NCBI GenBank assembly: GCA_035403465.1
Contig: DAONFG010000017.1
Location: forward strand, 1 to 61,648
DNA: 61,648 bases
Direction of reading: 5' to 3'
Source: JAAYBQ01 sp035403465
GTDB taxonomy: Bacteria > Spirochaetota > UBA4802 > UBA5550
In this document: positions 59,429-61,648 of the stretch, piece by piece
How positions within the stretch are numbered: position 1 is the first letter of the stretch
Layout of the letters: each line of letters opens with the position of its first letter
Position numbers and translations under genes: made by a program
Notes under the pieces: generated by a model
Database searches by the model: none
What the model was told of the DNA's origin: nothing
Seen by the model: the letters and a program-made list of their open reading frames with translations, nothing else

Positions 59429-59872
59429 TGTGAAGAATTATAAAAGGATTAAAGGATGTCTCTCGCAAAGCCGCAGAGGAAAACAATGTGTCATCCCCGT
59501 GGAGACGGGGATCCATATGTGACGCATTGTACGGGCTGATGCCTTAACCGCATGCCCTCATCCGGCCTGGCGGCCACCTTCTCCCGGATTGAATTCACGG
59601 GAATAATTCCGGCATGAACATTCAGGTCTGAATACTTTATGTAATCAATACAGGGAGAAGGGTTATCATTTCGAATCTGCTTCAGTTCTCCGGGTGAGAA
59701 ATCTTTGTGATACGCATGGTACATGATGCAGATAATGTCCGGCCATTATGTTTTCCGTTTTTTTTAATCATCCCCTCCTGATGTATCCGGAGGGGATGAT
59801 TTTATCCTTTTGTTAAGCAATGCATTCATCTTTTTTAAAACTGATACCGGCGTAGTTTTTTTAATTTTACTG
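59429..59872. repeat. Non-coding region with a repeat copy
   Basis: No gene. From 59443 it repeats GGATTAAAGGATGTCTCTCG, then CAGAGGAAAACAATG and a GTGGAGACGGGGATCCATATG variant, a copy of the 57530 unit. Words such as CCTCATCCGGCC and CACCTTCTCCCGG (59568-59586) belong to a widespread type of short intergenic repeat. Confidence 0.6.
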
Positions 59873-60496
59873 CTACGCCCCGGCAAGAGCTGTGACAGCT
59901 ACTGATGCAGATACCATGGTCGCCTCTTTATAGTCCATGTCTGTTAAAGCTGCGTAGATAAAGTATTCGGCCCCGGGTTCAAGGTTCGTGATCGTGTGTG
60001 TTGATGAGTCTGTTCCGGCAGGTGAGTACCTTTTCATTATATTTTCATCTTCACCGTCGCTTTTTCTTTTTACAAAAAAATGGATGAACCTGCCTGCCTC
60101 TGCTTCAGGTATGGTGTATGTGCACACTATCTCACCGGCCGCACCGGGCGCTGCTGTTACAGCCGGAGACATGATTTCACCCATGGGCTTGAAGAGCTCT
60201 ATCGCTTTCTGCTCCCTTGCTTTTTTGAAGTTGGTCTTCATGTAAAGATTATACGCGTGCTGTTTTTTCTTCTCCCCGTGTTTGTACCATGATGAGTTCA
60301 TCAATGTTCCTGCAGAGGACCAGTCCGACGAGAGGCTCGCGAATGCCGTGTGTATCTCTTTCTGGGCTCCGGTAGATCCGGTTTTCTTCTTCGGCTTAAC
60401 CCTTGTGTAAAGCTGTCCATCGCGTTCATAGATCACAACATTCCCGAGACTGTTTTTCATCCTGTGAAACATCGGATTTAAATCAAATTGTGACAT
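59873..60496 (-). CDS. Hypothetical protein with a fibronectin-type-III-like C-terminus
   Basis: A 207-residue protein without signal peptide. The N-terminal half is basic (YTRVKPKKKTGSTGAQKEIH, then FKKAREQKAIELFKPMGEI) and recalls small DUF proteins that precede tail or surface domains (DUF6266-like, weak). The C-terminal 90 residues have the strand pattern of an Fn3-like fold (THTITNLEPGAEYFIYAALT). AAGGAG precedes the ATG. No phage genes are nearby. Function unknown. Confidence 0.6.
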   Translation of the reverse strand: MSQFDLNPMFHRMKNSLGNVVIYERDGQLYTRVKPKKKTGSTGAQKEIHTAFASLSSDWSSAGTLMNSSWYKHGEKKKQHAYNLYMKTNFKKAREQKAIELFKPMGEIMSPAVTAAPGAAGEIVCTYTIPEAEAGRFIHFFVKRKSDGEDENIMKRYSPAGTDSSTHTITNLEPGAEYFIYAALTDMDYKEATMVSASVAVTALAGA

Positions 60497-61048
60497 AAAA
60501 TTTACTCCTTTTATTTTTAGTTTGTATGTGATGATTAACCGGCCGGATTAACATCTCCTATTAATATAATTGTGGGATTATAGAGTTCTGGACAAAAATA
60601 ATTATTTTTTTTTTACAGACTGGTAATGTCCGGAGAAATGAGGGTCAAATGCCGGGAACATGGTATTTTTTAATGACCGGATAGGAACCGGATAGGAACC
60701 GGATAGGAGCCAGCTGAGTACTATATAAAGACCGGAAATGACTATATAATGACTATAAATGACCGGAGATGACCGGAGCATGACTACAGATGACCGGAAC
60801 ATGACTACAGATGACCGGAACATGACTACAAATGACCGGAAATGACTACAGGTATCAGGAACAGGTATTGATGCAGAAAAGTTTTATTAGTGAGGACCGC
60901 ATGACCTCACCCCCGGCCCCGAGTCGAACGCTTTTTCGGCATCCTGCCTGCGTTCGACACTAGCGCCTCCGTGCGCGTCGTCCACATGGAGAGGGGAGGC
61001 TGTGGAGGGAACTTTATGCTGAGATATATTGTTTTGTTCCATGATACT
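60497..61048. repeat. Non-coding region with ACCGG minisatellites
   Basis: No gene. Three tandem ACCGGATAGGA units (60676-60708, period 11) are followed by three 21-bp units CATGACTACAGATGACCGGAA (60779-60841; the third has one change, AAATG for AGATG), with partial units to about 60860. The ACCGG core is shared. A minus-strand frame of 73 codons (MFRSSVV repeats) is an effect of the repeats. Confidence 0.75.
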
Positions 61049-61588
61049 TTAAGTTTGTTCGCAGGTGAACCCGGTTGCGTTGTTTATCCCGGACTTCTGG
61101 AGATGGAGGTATATTTTAGCTCTTGCCGTTTTTAACCTGTAAGTGACCTGGCGGCGGGTAAGCCCGAGTTCAGAGGCTGTTTTTATTCCTGTTAATGACG
61201 CGGTGCAGGTACGTTCAAGTATGTCCAGCTCGAGCGGTGTAAGTGCCGCTTTTGCATTTCCGAGTATTATCCCCAGGTCATGGTCTTTTGACCTGTACAC
61301 CAGGCGTTTACTGCATTCAATACTCCTGTCATCTATGTCTATTGTCTCTACCGTGCCCCTGGTCCGCCTGTAATCGCGGGTTTTGTTCCTGGCTATTCCG
61401 ATCAGAAGACGTGCGGGTTCGTACGCCTGCCTGTTTTTCAGTTTCTGGCTGAATACAAGGAAGGTCTCCTGGCAGATGTCCTCTGCTGTTTCAATATTGC
61501 GTGTTTTTGAAAGAATGTACCTGTAGACACGCGGTTTATTTTTTTTGTAGCAGTCGTTAAAAAATGCATCATGTTCTCTTGAATCCAT
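61049..61588 (-). CDS. ECF-type RNA polymerase sigma factor
   Basis: A 179-residue sigma-70-family protein from the ATG at 61588 (GGGGGA upstream). Region 2: KKNKPRVYRYILSKTRNIET, then AEDICQETFLVFSQKLKNRQ. Region 4: LTPLELDILERTCTASLTGI, then KTASELGLTRRQVTYRLKTA. Between them is a short, basic, Asp-rich linker (TVETIDIDDRSI). No anti-sigma gene is adjacent downstream in the window; the upstream gene is outside it. It ends 201 bp before the ACCGG repeats. Confidence 0.85.
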   Translation of the reverse strand: MDSREHDAFFNDCYKKNKPRVYRYILSKTRNIETAEDICQETFLVFSQKLKNRQAYEPARLLIGIARNKTRDYRRTRGTVETIDIDDRSIECSKRLVYRSKDHDLGIILGNAKAALTPLELDILERTCTASLTGIKTASELGLTRRQVTYRLKTARAKIYLHLQKSGINNATGFTCEQT

Positions 61589-61648
61589 CACGGTTCCCCC
61601 GGTTTGTTTTATTGAACCGCCCGGATTGTAAAAAAATCAGGTGGTTAG

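Noticed and set aside
59491..59724. Minus-strand 77-codon frame after the Fic gene
   Set aside because: Made largely of dispersed-repeat sequence, with no family signal.
60602..60823. Minus-strand frame of 73 codons with repeating MFRSSVV units
   Set aside because: It is produced by the 21-bp minisatellite and the tail is low-complexity; no start signal.

Overview
The window carries about 55 genes or gene remnants of a motile, diderm (outer-membrane) bacterium. It contains an OmpA-type peptidoglycan-binding protein, several lipoproteins with loose lipoboxes, an acyl-ACP thioesterase, chemotaxis genes and a flagellar-motor-derived protein. The order hrcA-grpE-dnaK-dnaJ behind a CIRCE operator, a SpoIIE-type phosphatase with a membrane sensor, a membrane-anchored AraC regulator and cyclic-nucleotide/HEAT proteins would fit a free-living spirochaete (Leptospira-like), but nothing here proves the phylum. 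There is no rRNA, convincing tRNA, CRISPR array, IS transposase or prophage.

Layout. 0-13 kb: 3' end of an RNase R/II-type gene, a QueH-Smr fusion, a SpoIIE-type phosphatase, an isochorismatase-fold hydrolase, an ECF sigma/anti-sigma pair, a deleted tyrS remnant, and the heat-shock operon. 13-21 kb: DedA protein, orphan MacB-type permease, broken AraC regulator, acyl-ACP thioesterase, and a PadR regulator coupled to a molybdopterin oxidoreductase. 21-30 kb: two flavodoxin-fold proteins, two cyclase-like paralogues, a chemoreceptor remnant beside an Old Yellow Enzyme, a large PEPCK/HPr-kinase-like P-loop protein with a structured leader, and a HEAT protein. 30-41 kb: Nramp transporter, PAQR protein, hydrolases, a protein joining a MotA cytoplasmic segment to a FliG C-terminal domain, IlvD/EDD dehydratase, a chemoreceptor, PilZ and Usp proteins. 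41-54 kb: mainly envelope and exported proteins, plus a two-CNB/HEAT protein. 54-61.6 kb: a repeat-rich accessory stretch with a lipase, a DUF4160/DUF2442 pair, MNT/Fic genes, minisatellites and a second ECF-type sigma factor.

Themes. (1) Signalling: cyclase-like proteins, a CNB protein, PilZ, SpoIIE and two sigma factors suggest layered nucleotide and partner-switch control. (2) Several gene remnants join abruptly to intact neighbours (tyrS, chemoreceptor tail, AraC regulator, two convergent genes near 46.6 kb). They are either deletion scars or short-overlap assembly joins, and this should be settled before biology is read into them. (3) The most novel-looking coding features are the MotA-FliG chimera, the QueH-Smr fusion, and the P-loop gene behind its hairpin leader. 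All function calls rest on motif recognition by eye; no database search was possible.
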